64,000 nt of DNA from Kiritimatiellia bacterium (GTDB lineage: Bacteria; Verrucomicrobiota; Kiritimatiellia; RFP12; UBA1067). The notes beneath the pieces are model-generated. The model was not told the origin of the DNA. It searched no databases and was given only the letters and a program-made list of their open reading frames with translations. This document shows, piece after piece, positions 17,246 through 26,440 of this stretch (positions are counted from its first letter, which is position 1; every line of letters begins with the position of its first letter). The stretch lies in assembly GCA_016296065.1 (NCBI GenBank), contig JAEDKA010000001.1, forward strand, positions 186,001 to 250,000. The letters are read 5' to 3'. A program made the position numbers and the translations under genes.

Positions 17246-17267
17246 ACACCCCCAATTCTATGGGTGT
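17246..17267. promoter_or_regulatory. palindromic operator candidate (copy 1)
   Basis: ACACCC and GGGTGT flank CCAATTCTAT. The core ACCCCCAATTCTA recurs at 19709-19721 before another gene. It overlaps the first base of the -35 (TTGCGA, 17267-17272) of the glycerophosphodiesterase promoter and lies upstream of the divergent two-component promoter. Confidence 0.5.
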
Positions 17268-17294
17268 TGCGAGTGGGCCGGAAAGTGGTATAAT
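17267..17294 (+). promoter_or_regulatory. promoter of the GDPD-OPA operon
   Basis: TTGCGA (17267-17272), a 16-base spacer and TGGTATAAT (17286-17294). Leader of about 45 bases with AAGGAGG (17330-17336) eight bases before ATG 17345. Confidence 0.75.
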
Positions 17295-17344
17295 TGGCGG
17301 CGTGCGGTGCGAAGGGTGCCGCGGCAAAAAAGGAGGCGTTGAAA

Positions 17345-18319
17345 ATGAACACGACACGCAGGGCGTTCACGATACTGTTGGCGACCGCTTCGCTGGCCAT
17401 CGGACTTGGCGGTTGCGCCACGGCATCCTGCAGGAGTGTCTCCAGGACGGAGATGATCCGCGAAAAGCTCATGTCGTCCGACAGGAACTATGTATTCGTC
17501 GCCATGCACCGCGGCGACTGGAGGAACTATCCAGAGAACTCGAGGGACGCGATACTCTCCTGCATCGCGCTCGGCGCGGACATCGTGGAGCTGGACGTGC
17601 AGATGACGAAGGACGGACGCTTCGTTCTTCTCCACGACGACAGACTCGACCGCACCACGACCGGCAAGGGGAAGGTCTCGGAGCATACGCTCGACGAGAT
17701 AAAGAAGCTGCGTCTCAAGTCCAATCAGGGCGGGAAGGACGCCAAGCCCACCGACTACGAGGTTCTCACCCTCGAGGAGGCGCTCGCCCTTGCGAAGGAC
17801 CGGATTCTCGTCAACATAGACAAGTTCACGCAGCATCCGTACGAGATACTCCAGGCCGTGGACAGGGCGGGCGCGATGCGCGGTGTCCTGGTGAAGTCCA
17901 CGCTCCGTCCCGCCGACGCGAAGAAGATGCTCCGCGAATACTGGTCGCGCGTGGAGTCGGGCGAGTTGCTCTACATGCCGGTCGTCCAGTTCTGCTGGAA
18001 GCACGATGACTACGCGGCCGAGATGATGCCGCAATGGCTTGCGACGGAGCCTCGAAAGGCCTCGATGTACGAATTCTGCATGGAGTCGGACAAGGGTGCC
18101 GCCAAACTTGAGAACATACGTCTCGCGCCGGGTTCGCCCCGCATCTGGATCAACACGATGTGGGATGTCCTCAACTGCGGACGCGGCGAGGCTCGCGGCT
18201 TCACCAATCCGGCTGAGACCTGGGGCTGGAGCCTCGAGCAGGGCGCGACGATGCTCCAGACCGACTACGGCGCCGAGTTGCTCGTATACCTGAACAACAT
18301 AGGCAGACACACGCTCTGA
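17345..18319 (+). CDS. lipoprotein glycerophosphodiester phosphodiesterase
   Basis: The ATG at 17345, set by AAGGAGG, gives 324 residues with a lipoprotein signal (LGGC near residue 25). The GDPD barrel shows AMHRGDWRNYPENS (the catalytic HRG...PEN), ELDVQMTKDG and LLHDDRLDRTT. Such enzymes hydrolyse glycerophosphodiesters from phospholipid head groups to glycerol-3-phosphate and an alcohol. As a lipoprotein it would act in the periplasm. The next gene, 10 bases downstream, is a transporter of the family that takes up glycerol-3-phosphate, so the two form a scavenging unit. Confidence 0.88.
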   Translation: MNTTRRAFTILLATASLAIGLGGCATASCRSVSRTEMIREKLMSSDRNYVFVAMHRGDWRNYPENSRDAILSCIALGADIVELDVQMTKDGRFVLLHDDRLDRTTTGKGKVSEHTLDEIKKLRLKSNQGGKDAKPTDYEVLTLEEALALAKDRILVNIDKFTQHPYEILQAVDRAGAMRGVLVKSTLRPADAKKMLREYWSRVESGELLYMPVVQFCWKHDDYAAEMMPQWLATEPRKASMYEFCMESDKGAAKLENIRLAPGSPRIWINTMWDVLNCGRGEARGFTNPAETWGWSLEQGATMLQTDYGAELLVYLNNIGRHTL

Positions 18320-18329
18320 GGGACGCGAA

Positions 18330-19703
18330 ATGGGCTTCTTCTCGCCAGCTCCCGCCCGTATTGTGTCCGCTTCCGCAGATGAGATAGGGCGTCGCTTCCG
18401 GCAGATCCGCATCCGGCAGGTCACCATAATGCTCCTCGGCTACGCGCTTTTCTACGTATGCCGGCTTGCATTCTCCGCAACGAAGAAGACGATGATCGAG
18501 GAGGGCGCCTATACGGCGCGCGAAATCGGCTATGTAGGATCCGCACTGCTGGTTGCCTACGCCATAGGCAAGCTAGAGTGCGGGTTCCTTGCGGATCGCG
18601 CCAACATCCGCCGCATGTTCGCCTTCGGGCTGTTCGTGTCGTCCCTCGCCACCATGACGGTCGGCTTCCACATCCCCGCCGCCATGCTCATGGTCGTCTG
18701 GTTCGTGAACGGCCTCGCCCAGGGCTCCGGCTCGCCCTGCTGCGTAGTCTCGCTTGCCCGTTGGTGGCCCAATCGGTCCCGCGGCACCTTCTACGGTATA
18801 TGGAGCTGCTCCAACAATCTTGGCGAGGCGATAGCCTACGTCGTGACGAGCGTCATTATGGTGAAGGTCGGCGAGGCGTGGGGTGCCGACCTCGCATGGA
18901 GGAGCGGCTTCTGGGGCGCGGCTCTGTTCGGCTTCATAGGCGTCGCGCTCATCGCCGTGTTCATGCGCGACTCCCCGCAGTCGGAGGGGCTCCCCTCCGT
19001 CGCCGAGTGGGAGGGCGAGGTCAAGGGAGAGGCAGATCGCAAGACGGCCGGGGACGTGGGGCGTGGGCAGCGCCTCGCGCTCACGAACTGGGCCGTGTGG
19101 ATGGTGGCGCTCGCCGGCGGGTTCTTCGCCATGAGCCGGTACGCGATAATAGACTGGGGCATCTTTTTCCTTGAGGTGAAGAAGGGCTATGCAACGGAGA
19201 CCGCCGCGTGGATAATAACACTCAACTCGATAGTGGGGGCCGTCTCCAGCGGACTGTCGGGCATAATCTCGGACCGCCTCTTCAAGGGAAGCCGCAATGA
19301 ACTCGCCCTGATGGCGGGAGTGCTGAATATAACGGGACTCTCCCTCATGATGCTGGTTCCCGTCAGGTGCATTTGGCTCGACGTCGTTGCAATGGTGTGC
19401 TTCGGACTCGCCGTCGGCGTCCTTTTGACGTTTCTGGGCGGGCTGATGGCCGTAGACCTCGTCCCGCGTGTTGCGGCAGGTGCGGCGCTTGGCATCGCCG
19501 GGATGGGCAACTATTTCGGCGCGGGCATACAAAGCGCGCTGTCCGGACTCCTTGTCGGGCGCGATGTCGCAACCGGGAAGGCGTACCTCCTTGGGCACAC
19601 CTTCGCGAACGGCTACACACTCGACTACCTGTCCGTGTTCTGGATCGGAATGGCGACACTCTCCGTTCTATGCGCGCTGACCGTCTGGAGGGCGAAGCGA
19701 TAG
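18330..19703 (+). CDS. MFS transporter, organophosphate:phosphate antiporter type
   Basis: This 457-residue protein has about 12 membrane segments in two halves, with the inter-half loop near residues 210-240. The OPA (GlpT/UhpC) features are YALFYVCRLAFSATKK in helix 1, GSGSPCCVVSLARWWPNRSRGTFYGIWSCSNNLG between helices 4 and 5, and WGADLAWRSGFWGAALFG. Transport of glycerol-3-phosphate in exchange for phosphate is the best guess given the phosphodiesterase immediately upstream; a sensor role like UhpC is less likely. No separate promoter is seen. Confidence 0.82.
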   Translation: MGFFSPAPARIVSASADEIGRRFRQIRIRQVTIMLLGYALFYVCRLAFSATKKTMIEEGAYTAREIGYVGSALLVAYAIGKLECGFLADRANIRRMFAFGLFVSSLATMTVGFHIPAAMLMVVWFVNGLAQGSGSPCCVVSLARWWPNRSRGTFYGIWSCSNNLGEAIAYVVTSVIMVKVGEAWGADLAWRSGFWGAALFGFIGVALIAVFMRDSPQSEGLPSVAEWEGEVKGEADRKTAGDVGRGQRLALTNWAVWMVALAGGFFAMSRYAIIDWGIFFLEVKKGYATETAAWIITLNSIVGAVSSGLSGIISDRLFKGSRNELALMAGVLNITGLSLMMLVPVRCIWLDVVAMVCFGLAVGVLLTFLGGLMAVDLVPRVAAGAALGIAGMGNYFGAGIQSALSGLLVGRDVATGKAYLLGHTFANGYTLDYLSVFWIGMATLSVLCALTVWRAKR

Positions 19704-19706
19704 TCC

Positions 19707-19729
19707 CCACCCCCAATTCTAGGGGGTGG
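19707..19729. promoter_or_regulatory. palindromic operator candidate (copy 2)
   Basis: CCACCCCC (19707-19714) and GGGGGTGG (19722-19729) form perfect 8-bp arms around AATTCTA, the same core as at 17246-17267. It lies about 15 bases before a weak -10 (TATAGT, 19745-19750) of the next gene. It could also serve as a weak terminator of the transporter gene, but no T run follows directly. Confidence 0.5.
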
Positions 19730-19787
19730 ACGGATGACTCTTATTATAGTAAAATCGACTTGTAAAAACACTACTGGGAGGCAAAAG

Positions 19788-22700
19788 ATGGAAAAGAAAG
19801 TTTGGTTGGTGAGATTCGCATGCGCTGTTGCGCTCGGCCTCTTGTGCTGCGGTGCCTATGGCGGGGTCGTAGCCCTCAATGTGCCCACGGACTATTCGAG
19901 CGGCGGCTTCTACCGCTACTGTCCGGCGACCCTTGTTGAAGGCGGTGTCAGGCACGTCTTCTACTGCAAGAACACGACAGCCGACCAGATCGTCGACTCC
20001 ATCTACCATGCGACGGTCGACGCCGCTGGCAACCTCTCGGGCGAGTCCGCGGTGCTCGACCCCGCCGATTTGACGGGCACTGCGTGGGACTCGTACCACG
20101 TCTGCGATCCGTCCGTGATCAAGGGAGCGTTCGTCTACAACGACCATACGTACACCTACTTGATGGCCTATCTCGGCGTACAGGGTAGGGTCGGCGACAC
20201 GGAGTCCGACGGCTACAGGGCCCAGAACAACAAGGTCGGTCTCGCGGTGAGCGACAGCCTCGACTCGGGCTGGGTGCGCATGGGCACTGACGCCGTGGTG
20301 GTGACCGACAAGAGCGGCACTTGGGGCGTCGGCCAGCCGAGCCTCGTCAGCCTCGACAATGCGGGCAAGGTGGCGCTTTTCTACGCGGGCGACTACGGCA
20401 CACGCATGATCGCGCTCGACTTCACCGATGCGGCCAAGACCGCCGCGTCGCTGACGCAGAAGATTGGCAGCGAGGGAGCGTCCGTAAGCCAGGTCGGAGT
20501 CAGCGATCTCGCCGGCACGACCACAAAGATGACGATTACCAATGCCGACTTCGCCTACAATCCGTCCACCGGGCGCCTCTACATGATCGCGGATACGCCC
20601 GACAGGTCCGATTCCTGGTACGATGCAGGCGGACAGAACCTCTACATAACCAAGGCCGTCACCGTCTACGGTTGCACGCTTTACGCTCTTAATGCCAACT
20701 CTGTCACAAGCGCAATCTGGCACCAGCAGATGCGCATCCAGCCCGCAGACCTGGATGAAACTACCCTCGCCACCTCCGCCCGAGTAACCAATTCGGGTCT
20801 CGTCCGCACGCCCTACGGCGACATCGCCGAGAAGACGGCGATGGTCACCGTCGCGAACGTAGTTCCCAACGCGCTCTACACTTATCGCTTCATGCCGGTG
20901 GACTGGAGCGTCAAGGAAGCGACGGACGACCCCTATATCCAGTCCGTGAGACTGAACACCTACATCAACACCGGCTACTATCCGAAGCCGACGACGCGCG
21001 TCGAACTCGACTACGCCCTTGTGGAGCCGGGCGACGATGCCGAGACCTCCCAGGCGCGGATTATGGACAACGGCGGCACGAGCTCGACCTTGCCTATGAC
21101 ATTCTACATCGCCGGTCAGCCAGGAAGCGGGTCTCTCTCCGCCAGCTTTTTCTTCGGCGACCATACGAGCGGATGGGACGGAACGCTGACGACGCAGAAG
21201 GGAACGTCAACCGCCCTCAAAAACTACCTGGACGAGGTTAGGCGTACGGCCATCATCGACAATCCGAACAAGACGGTCGCATTGGCGCAGAACGGGACGC
21301 GCATATGGGAATGTACCCGAACCGAATATACATTCTCCAACACCTCGAAGTTCCCGCTTGGACTTTGCGCGGCGATCGGCAACCAGTACGGTACGTCTGC
21401 GGATCGCAAGTGCAAGATGCGCGTCTACGGCCTCAAGATATATGAGAGCGATAAACTCGTCCATGACTTCGTCCCCTATCTCCAGGCGGGATGGCCGGGG
21501 CTTCGCGACACCAAGACGGGGCGCTTCGTCTCCGACGACCGCGTCGACGCCTTTGCGCCGGCCTACGGTGGGAACATCGAGGAGGGCGACGATCCGTTCA
21601 TCGCATCGGCTGGACACAGCGTCGTCAACACCCGCTACCTCCCCCAGCCCAAGACCAAGATCGAGGTCGACTTCGCGTTGGCGGAGGACAACGGGCAGGG
21701 AACGGCGATTCTGAGCGAGATTGCCAGCGGCCATCCCAGCGTCCATCTCTACGTCCAGAATTCGGCCGAAAAGTACCTTGCCATCGGTTTCGGTGACAGT
21801 TGGAACGTCCACAACGATATTCGGTTTACGAGCGGCGTCCGGCGCCGCAAGGCCATTATCGACGGTCCGAACGGCACCCTCGCCATCATTACCGGGGCGA
21901 CGACCAATAAGATAAAGACCGGTGTCGCCGACATTGAGAGAACGGGTCCTTATCCAGTCGGAATGTTCGCATGCATCACCAATGCCGCGAGCGACCTCTA
22001 TTCCATGGAGTCGAAATCAAAGATATACAGCTGTCGCATCTGGATCGACGGCACTCTCGCCCATGACTACAAGCCTTGCTTGAAGGGCGGCGTCGCCGGC
22101 TTCAAGGACCTCGTCGACGGCGCTTTCGTCATGAGCGAGGCGAAGACCGAGGATGAACGACTGTCCTACGGCGGAGACGTGATTGTCGAGCCCGACGACG
22201 GCTATCTCGAGGCCAGCGGCATCAATCAGGTCATCGACACGGGCTACAAGTGCACAACCAAGACGCGCATCGAGGCGGATTTCGCCTTGACGACGATCAA
22301 GAGCAAGGGCGAGGTCGTGGATGGCAAGGAGCTCTCTAATAACACGGCGCTTTTCGGCGTCTGGGGTGACAAGGTCAACCTCGGGTTCTACAACAACGCC
22401 GCCCATACGCATTCTTGGATGGGACAGACGAATGAAACTGACTGGACGGATTCCAAGTTCAAGGATTCCCTGGCCCGGCGTACCGTCGTCATCGACGGCC
22501 CGGCCGCCAAGCGCATGCTGATTACGGAGGGTTTCACGAACAAGGTTGCGTCCATGAAGTGGGGAGGTAATTTGAGTGGTCAGTATTCGCTCCCGATCTT
22601 TACGGTCCGGAACGCCGGTACCATTCGCAGCGACTTTTATCCGTTCGCCAAGCTGTACGGTTTCCGCATCTACGAGGACGGCGTACTTAAGAAAAATCTC

Positions 22701-23711
22701 GTCCCCTGCGTGAAGAGCGGCATTCCCGGACTTCGCGACGCTGTTTCGGGCGACTTCTTGACTTCTGGAGATGGTGCGTACCGACCGACCGCAGGCGGTG
22801 ATATCAAGCAGATTGACGGCGAGGAGAGTGCGTATATCGAATCGGATGGCACACAGGCCGTTTCGACTGGTTATCGCATGAAGAACACATCCCGTGTCGA
22901 GGCTGACTTCCGATTGTTAGGAGACATGTGGAACGGAACGGTGGTCTTTGGCGCGAACGCGAGCGGAGAGAATCGTGTCCTCGGCTGTTATATGAACAGC
23001 GACTACAAGCACAAGATACTGCTGGGGCTCTACGGTTCGAAATGGGCGGTGCAGAACGTCGGCTCGAACGACCTTCAGCGCCACACGGCGGTCATCGACG
23101 CGCCGAACAAGCAGTTCTACCTGATTTCCGGCTCGACGACAAACACCTTCGCAATACCGAACAACTACTCAAGCGCAACGACCGCGGCGGATCCGCTTGC
23201 ACTCTTCGGCTGCATTGCAAACGGTTCCATTTCGCGTCAAACATACGCCCGCATCTACGCCTTCCGCATCTACGAGAACGGGGAGCTGAAGCACCATTTC
23301 CTGCCGTACTGGAATGGCGAGGAGGCCGGCTTCTACGATGTCGCCGACCCGGACGATCCGGTCAAGCTGAAGTTCGGCGACGGCGGCCATCCGCTGAAGA
23401 TCGGCGGATGCGGATGGGGCGAGGAGAACGCCGCGTTCTACACTGCGCCAAAGGACCTCTTGCTTCCGCCAGGAAAGACGAAGCGGATGGAGGCCTTCGC
23501 GCCGGGCGCGGTTGCGTATCAGTGGTATTGCGACGGCGAGCCGATTGAAGGCGCAACCGGACAGATCCTTGACGTGAGTTGGAGGAAGTCGAAGGAGCCT
23601 GCCGTGTACACGGCAAGGGCGACGTTCAACCGGTTCGGCGTTCCCTTCACGCGCGATGCGTCCGCAACGGTCAGCTTCAATCCGCTCGGATTGAAAATCT
23701 ACTTAAGGTAA
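19788..23711 (+). CDS. large secreted protein: propeller-like N-terminus, four LamG-like repeats, Ig-like C-terminus
   Basis: The ATG at 19788, with GGGAGG six bases upstream, gives 1307 residues and a signal peptide (1-26). Residues about 30-380 look like a GH43-type beta-propeller (DPSVIKGAFVYNDHTYTYLMAYLG) but no catalytic set can be confirmed. Four repeats of about 190-220 residues follow, each opening with an (Y/F)I-S-x(n)-TGY-x(n)-T(R/K)(V/I)E-(L/A/V)DFAL phrase and closing with KIY..RI(W/Y)..G.L.HD(F/Y).PC(L/V)..G..G. The repeats are concanavalin-like (LamG) in style. The last 80 residues resemble an Ig-like domain (AYQWYCDGEPIEGAT). Binding to polysaccharide at the surface is likely. 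Confidence 0.75.
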   Translation: MEKKVWLVRFACAVALGLLCCGAYGGVVALNVPTDYSSGGFYRYCPATLVEGGVRHVFYCKNTTADQIVDSIYHATVDAAGNLSGESAVLDPADLTGTAWDSYHVCDPSVIKGAFVYNDHTYTYLMAYLGVQGRVGDTESDGYRAQNNKVGLAVSDSLDSGWVRMGTDAVVVTDKSGTWGVGQPSLVSLDNAGKVALFYAGDYGTRMIALDFTDAAKTAASLTQKIGSEGASVSQVGVSDLAGTTTKMTITNADFAYNPSTGRLYMIADTPDRSDSWYDAGGQNLYITKAVTVYGCTLYALNANSVTSAIWHQQMRIQPADLDETTLATSARVTNSGLVRTPYGDIAEKTAMVTVANVVPNALYTYRFMPVDWSVKEATDDPYIQSVRLNTYINTGYYPKPTTRVELDYALVEPGDDAETSQARIMDNGGTSSTLPMTFYIAGQPGSGSLSASFFFGDHTSGWDGTLTTQKGTSTALKNYLDEVRRTAIIDNPNKTVALAQNGTRIWECTRTEYTFSNTSKFPLGLCAAIGNQYGTSADRKCKMRVYGLKIYESDKLVHDFVPYLQAGWPGLRDTKTGRFVSDDRVDAFAPAYGGNIEEGDDPFIASAGHSVVNTRYLPQPKTKIEVDFALAEDNGQGTAILSEIASGHPSVHLYVQNSAEKYLAIGFGDSWNVHNDIRFTSGVRRRKAIIDGPNGTLAIITGATTNKIKTGVADIERTGPYPVGMFACITNAASDLYSMESKSKIYSCRIWIDGTLAHDYKPCLKGGVAGFKDLVDGAFVMSEAKTEDERLSYGGDVIVEPDDGYLEASGINQVIDTGYKCTTKTRIEADFALTTIKSKGEVVDGKELSNNTALFGVWGDKVNLGFYNNAAHTHSWMGQTNETDWTDSKFKDSLARRTVVIDGPAAKRMLITEGFTNKVASMKWGGNLSGQYSLPIFTVRNAGTIRSDFYPFAKLYGFRIYEDGVLKKNLVPCVKSGIPGLRDAVSGDFLTSGDGAYRPTAGGDIKQIDGEESAYIESDGTQAVSTGYRMKNTSRVEADFRLLGDMWNGTVVFGANASGENRVLGCYMNSDYKHKILLGLYGSKWAVQNVGSNDLQRHTAVIDAPNKQFYLISGSTTNTFAIPNNYSSATTAADPLALFGCIANGSISRQTYARIYAFRIYENGELKHHFLPYWNGEEAGFYDVADPDDPVKLKFGDGGHPLKIGGCGWGEENAAFYTAPKDLLLPPGKTKRMEAFAPGAVAYQWYCDGEPIEGATGQILDVSWRKSKEPAVYTARATFNRFGVPFTRDASATVSFNPLGLKIYLR

Positions 23712-23730
23712 CCTCGTTCTGGGGGAAAGT

Positions 23731-24687
23731 ATGCATCGCAGGGAGTTCCTGAAGTCATTGGCCATTGCAGGGTCGACAGGACTGCTGCCGTCCGGCGAGT
23801 CCTGCGCCGCCGATGCCCCGCCGCCGGCCGCCGAGGTGAAGGCGTCCTTCGACCCCTCCGCGGGAAGGGATGTTCTCCAGCGCGAAATCAACGCCGTGCC
23901 CGTCGCGGTTTGCGGTTCGTATCTGCGGGACGAAGCGTCCGGACGCTCTGCCTGCGCGAAGTATCCGGCGCTTGCGCGCCTCGATGCGACGCTGCCGCGC
24001 GTGATGGAGGAGGTACACACTGCGGTCGTCGAGGACAGGCCTGCGGTCTGGCTTGTCTACAACATGGGCGTCGTGGTGAAGACGCATGAGTCGCTCTTCA
24101 CCATCGACCTGTGTCATCCACGAGCCTGGCAGTATGCGAAGGAGTTCGACTTCGCCGTCATCACGCACAACCACCTCGACCACTACACGCAGAAGTTCTA
24201 CAACGAGATGAACAGCCGTCTGCACAAGACCGTTGTGAGCAATTTCATGGACAACTACGGGGCTGTCTTCCACAAGGGCGTCGGGGGTTTTGCGAGAGGA
24301 GAGAGAACGTTCAGGATCAATGATGTCGTAGTCCGCACCTACCAGTCGGACCACAACGAATTCCTGCGTGGCTTCACGATGCCCGTCGAAATCGAGTGCG
24401 GCGACTATACGATCTTCCATGTCGGGGACACGGCTAACGTCGTCGAGCTGAAACCGACGCGTTCGCCCGATATCTGGATCCACCACTGTCTATGCAAGAG
24501 GCACATCACCGGCGCGGGCGCGGCGCACCTGAAGCCGAAGCTGACGGTCGTCGCGCACTTGCATGAGATGTGCCACCCCAGCGGCGGGAGCCGTTGGACG
24601 TTCGCAGACGGCGACGCTGCGAAAGGCGAGTCCGAGAAGGCGGGTGTCCCGGCGGTCGTGCCGTTCTGGGGTGAGCGGATTGCCTGA
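23731..24687 (+). CDS. Tat-exported metallo-beta-lactamase-fold hydrolase
   Basis: The 318-residue protein starts MHRREFLKSLAIAG, a twin-arginine signal, suggesting export of a folded, metal-loaded enzyme. The MBL-fold metal motif is THNHLDH, followed by SDHNEF and HVGDTANVVE, where later His/Asp ligands are expected, and a C-terminal AHLHEM. It is closest in style to UlaG-like or general MBL proteins; the substrate is unknown. It begins 19 bases after the LamG-repeat gene and is probably co-transcribed. Confidence 0.75.
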   Translation: MHRREFLKSLAIAGSTGLLPSGESCAADAPPPAAEVKASFDPSAGRDVLQREINAVPVAVCGSYLRDEASGRSACAKYPALARLDATLPRVMEEVHTAVVEDRPAVWLVYNMGVVVKTHESLFTIDLCHPRAWQYAKEFDFAVITHNHLDHYTQKFYNEMNSRLHKTVVSNFMDNYGAVFHKGVGGFARGERTFRINDVVVRTYQSDHNEFLRGFTMPVEIECGDYTIFHVGDTANVVELKPTRSPDIWIHHCLCKRHITGAGAAHLKPKLTVVAHLHEMCHPSGGSRWTFADGDAAKGESEKAGVPAVVPFWGERIA

Positions 24688-24798
24688 AATACGAAATCTT
24701 GTGTCGACCTCGCACAATTGCAAAAGAGTGATGTAAGCGGCGGTATTCGCTGCCCGTACATCTCCGCCTTCGTCAGCCGCCCTAAGCGCGCTTGTTTT

Positions 24799-24807
24799 TG
24801 CTATAAT
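24799..24807 (+). promoter_or_regulatory. extended -10 promoter of the symporter gene
   Basis: TGCTATAAT preceded by a run of T; start ATG at 24833 with AAAAAGGAA as ribosome-binding site. The 145 bases between the MBL gene and the symporter contain GC-rich inverted repeats but no other recognisable feature. Confidence 0.7.
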
Positions 24808-24832
24808 ATCCGCTGACTAAAAAGGAATAGAA

Positions 24833-26395
24833 ATGAAAATAGCGTTGCTTGCCGCGTACTTCGCGGTTCTTCTCTGGATCGGGTTCAAGTGCCGCCGCGG
24901 AGCGGGGTCGGTGGACGGGTTCGTGCTCGGCGGACGCTCCGTCGGCGCGTGGCTCACGGCGTTCGCATACGGCACGAGCTATTTCTCTGCCGTCGTGTTC
25001 GTCGGCTACGCAGGGCAGTTCGGGTGGAAGTACGGCATCTCGGCGACATGGGTCGGCATAGGCAACGCGCTGATAGGCTCCCTCCTTGCTTGGATAATCC
25101 TCGGGCGACGAACTAGGCTCCTGTCGCAGCACCTGGACTCGGCCACAATGCCCGACTTCTTCGCCAAGCGCTTCGACTCCTCGTCGCTCAAGCTTGCGGC
25201 GTCCGTGATTATCTTCGTGTTCCTCATCCCCTACACGGCGTCGCTCTACAACGGCCTCTCGCGGCTCTTCTCGATGGCGTTCCCCGGCTTCTCCTATTCG
25301 GCGTGCATCGTTGTGATGGCGGTGCTCACGGCGATCTACGTCATTGCCGGCGGCTATCTCGCGACGGCGATAAACGACTTCATACAAGGAATCATCATGC
25401 TTGGCGGACTTGTCGCCCTGATCGGGGCCGTGCTTTCGCAGAAGGGCGGCTTCGCCGCTTCTCTCGACGGCCTCGCCCGCATCACCGATCCGGCCGTGTC
25501 GACGACTCCGGGCATATTCACCTCGTTCTTCGGTCCGGACCCCTTAAGCCTCCTCTTCGTAGTGATACTCACCTCGCTCGGCACATGGGGGCTTCCACAG
25601 ATGGTGCAGAAGTTCTACGCCATCAGGAACGAGGACGCGATCAGGAAAGGCACGATAATCTCGACGCTGTTCGCTTTCGTGGTTGCGGGCGGATGCTATT
25701 TCCTCGGCGGCTTCGGGCGGCTTTTTTCCGCTGAAATCGGCGTGACTGACAAGGGCCTGCCCGTTGGCGGATTCGACGCCGTGATCCCCGCGATGCTCTC
25801 GGGGCTCGGTCCGGTGCTCATCGCGCTGACGGTGATACTCGTCCTCTCCGCTTCGATGTCGACGCTTTCCTCGCTCGTGATGACGTCCAGCTCGACGCTC
25901 ACGATCGACTTCATACGCGGGACCATCGTCAAGGACATGACGCAGAAGAAGCAGGTGCTCTGCATCCGCGTGCTCCTCGTCGTCTTCATCGCCGTGAGCG
26001 CGGCGCTTGCCCTGGTGCAGTACAACAGCAAGAACCCGATCGCCTTCATAGCGCAGATGATGGGAGTGTCGTGGGGCGCGATGGCTGGTTCGTTCCTCGC
26101 GCCGTTCCTCTACTCGCTCTACTGGAAGGGCACGACGAAGGCGGCGTGCTGGGCGTGCTTCGTCTTCGCAGTCTGCCTCACGACCGCTAACGTCTTCGGC
26201 TGGAAGCCCGAGCTGTGGTCCGGCGTGACGATGAACCCGATCCACTCCGGCGCGATCGCCATGCTCGCCGGGTTCGTGATCGTGCCCGTCGTGAGCCTCT
26301 TCACGAAGGCGCCCGACAGGCGCTTCACCGACGCGCTCTTCGCCTGCTACGACCGTCCGCGCCAGGTCAGCGCGAAGATGGACCTCGGCAACTGA
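24833..26395 (+). CDS. sodium:solute symporter (SSS family)
   Basis: The 520-residue protein has about 13 membrane helices and the SSS opening (DGFVLGGRSVGAWLTAFAYGTSYFSA), GWKYGISATWVGIGNAL, and TINDF-like ATAINDFIQGIIMLGG. The family couples sodium influx to uptake of sugars, sialic acid, amino acids or vitamins. The neighbourhood of glycan enzymes suggests a sugar or sugar acid. Its own promoter is at 24799-24807. Confidence 0.9.
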   Translation: MKIALLAAYFAVLLWIGFKCRRGAGSVDGFVLGGRSVGAWLTAFAYGTSYFSAVVFVGYAGQFGWKYGISATWVGIGNALIGSLLAWIILGRRTRLLSQHLDSATMPDFFAKRFDSSSLKLAASVIIFVFLIPYTASLYNGLSRLFSMAFPGFSYSACIVVMAVLTAIYVIAGGYLATAINDFIQGIIMLGGLVALIGAVLSQKGGFAASLDGLARITDPAVSTTPGIFTSFFGPDPLSLLFVVILTSLGTWGLPQMVQKFYAIRNEDAIRKGTIISTLFAFVVAGGCYFLGGFGRLFSAEIGVTDKGLPVGGFDAVIPAMLSGLGPVLIALTVILVLSASMSTLSSLVMTSSSTLTIDFIRGTIVKDMTQKKQVLCIRVLLVVFIAVSAALALVQYNSKNPIAFIAQMMGVSWGAMAGSFLAPFLYSLYWKGTTKAACWACFVFAVCLTTANVFGWKPELWSGVTMNPIHSGAIAMLAGFVIVPVVSLFTKAPDRRFTDALFACYDRPRQVSAKMDLGN

Positions 26396-26440
26396 CCGCG
26401 GCGCCTCGGCTGTGAAACCGGACATGGAAGGATGGAATGA

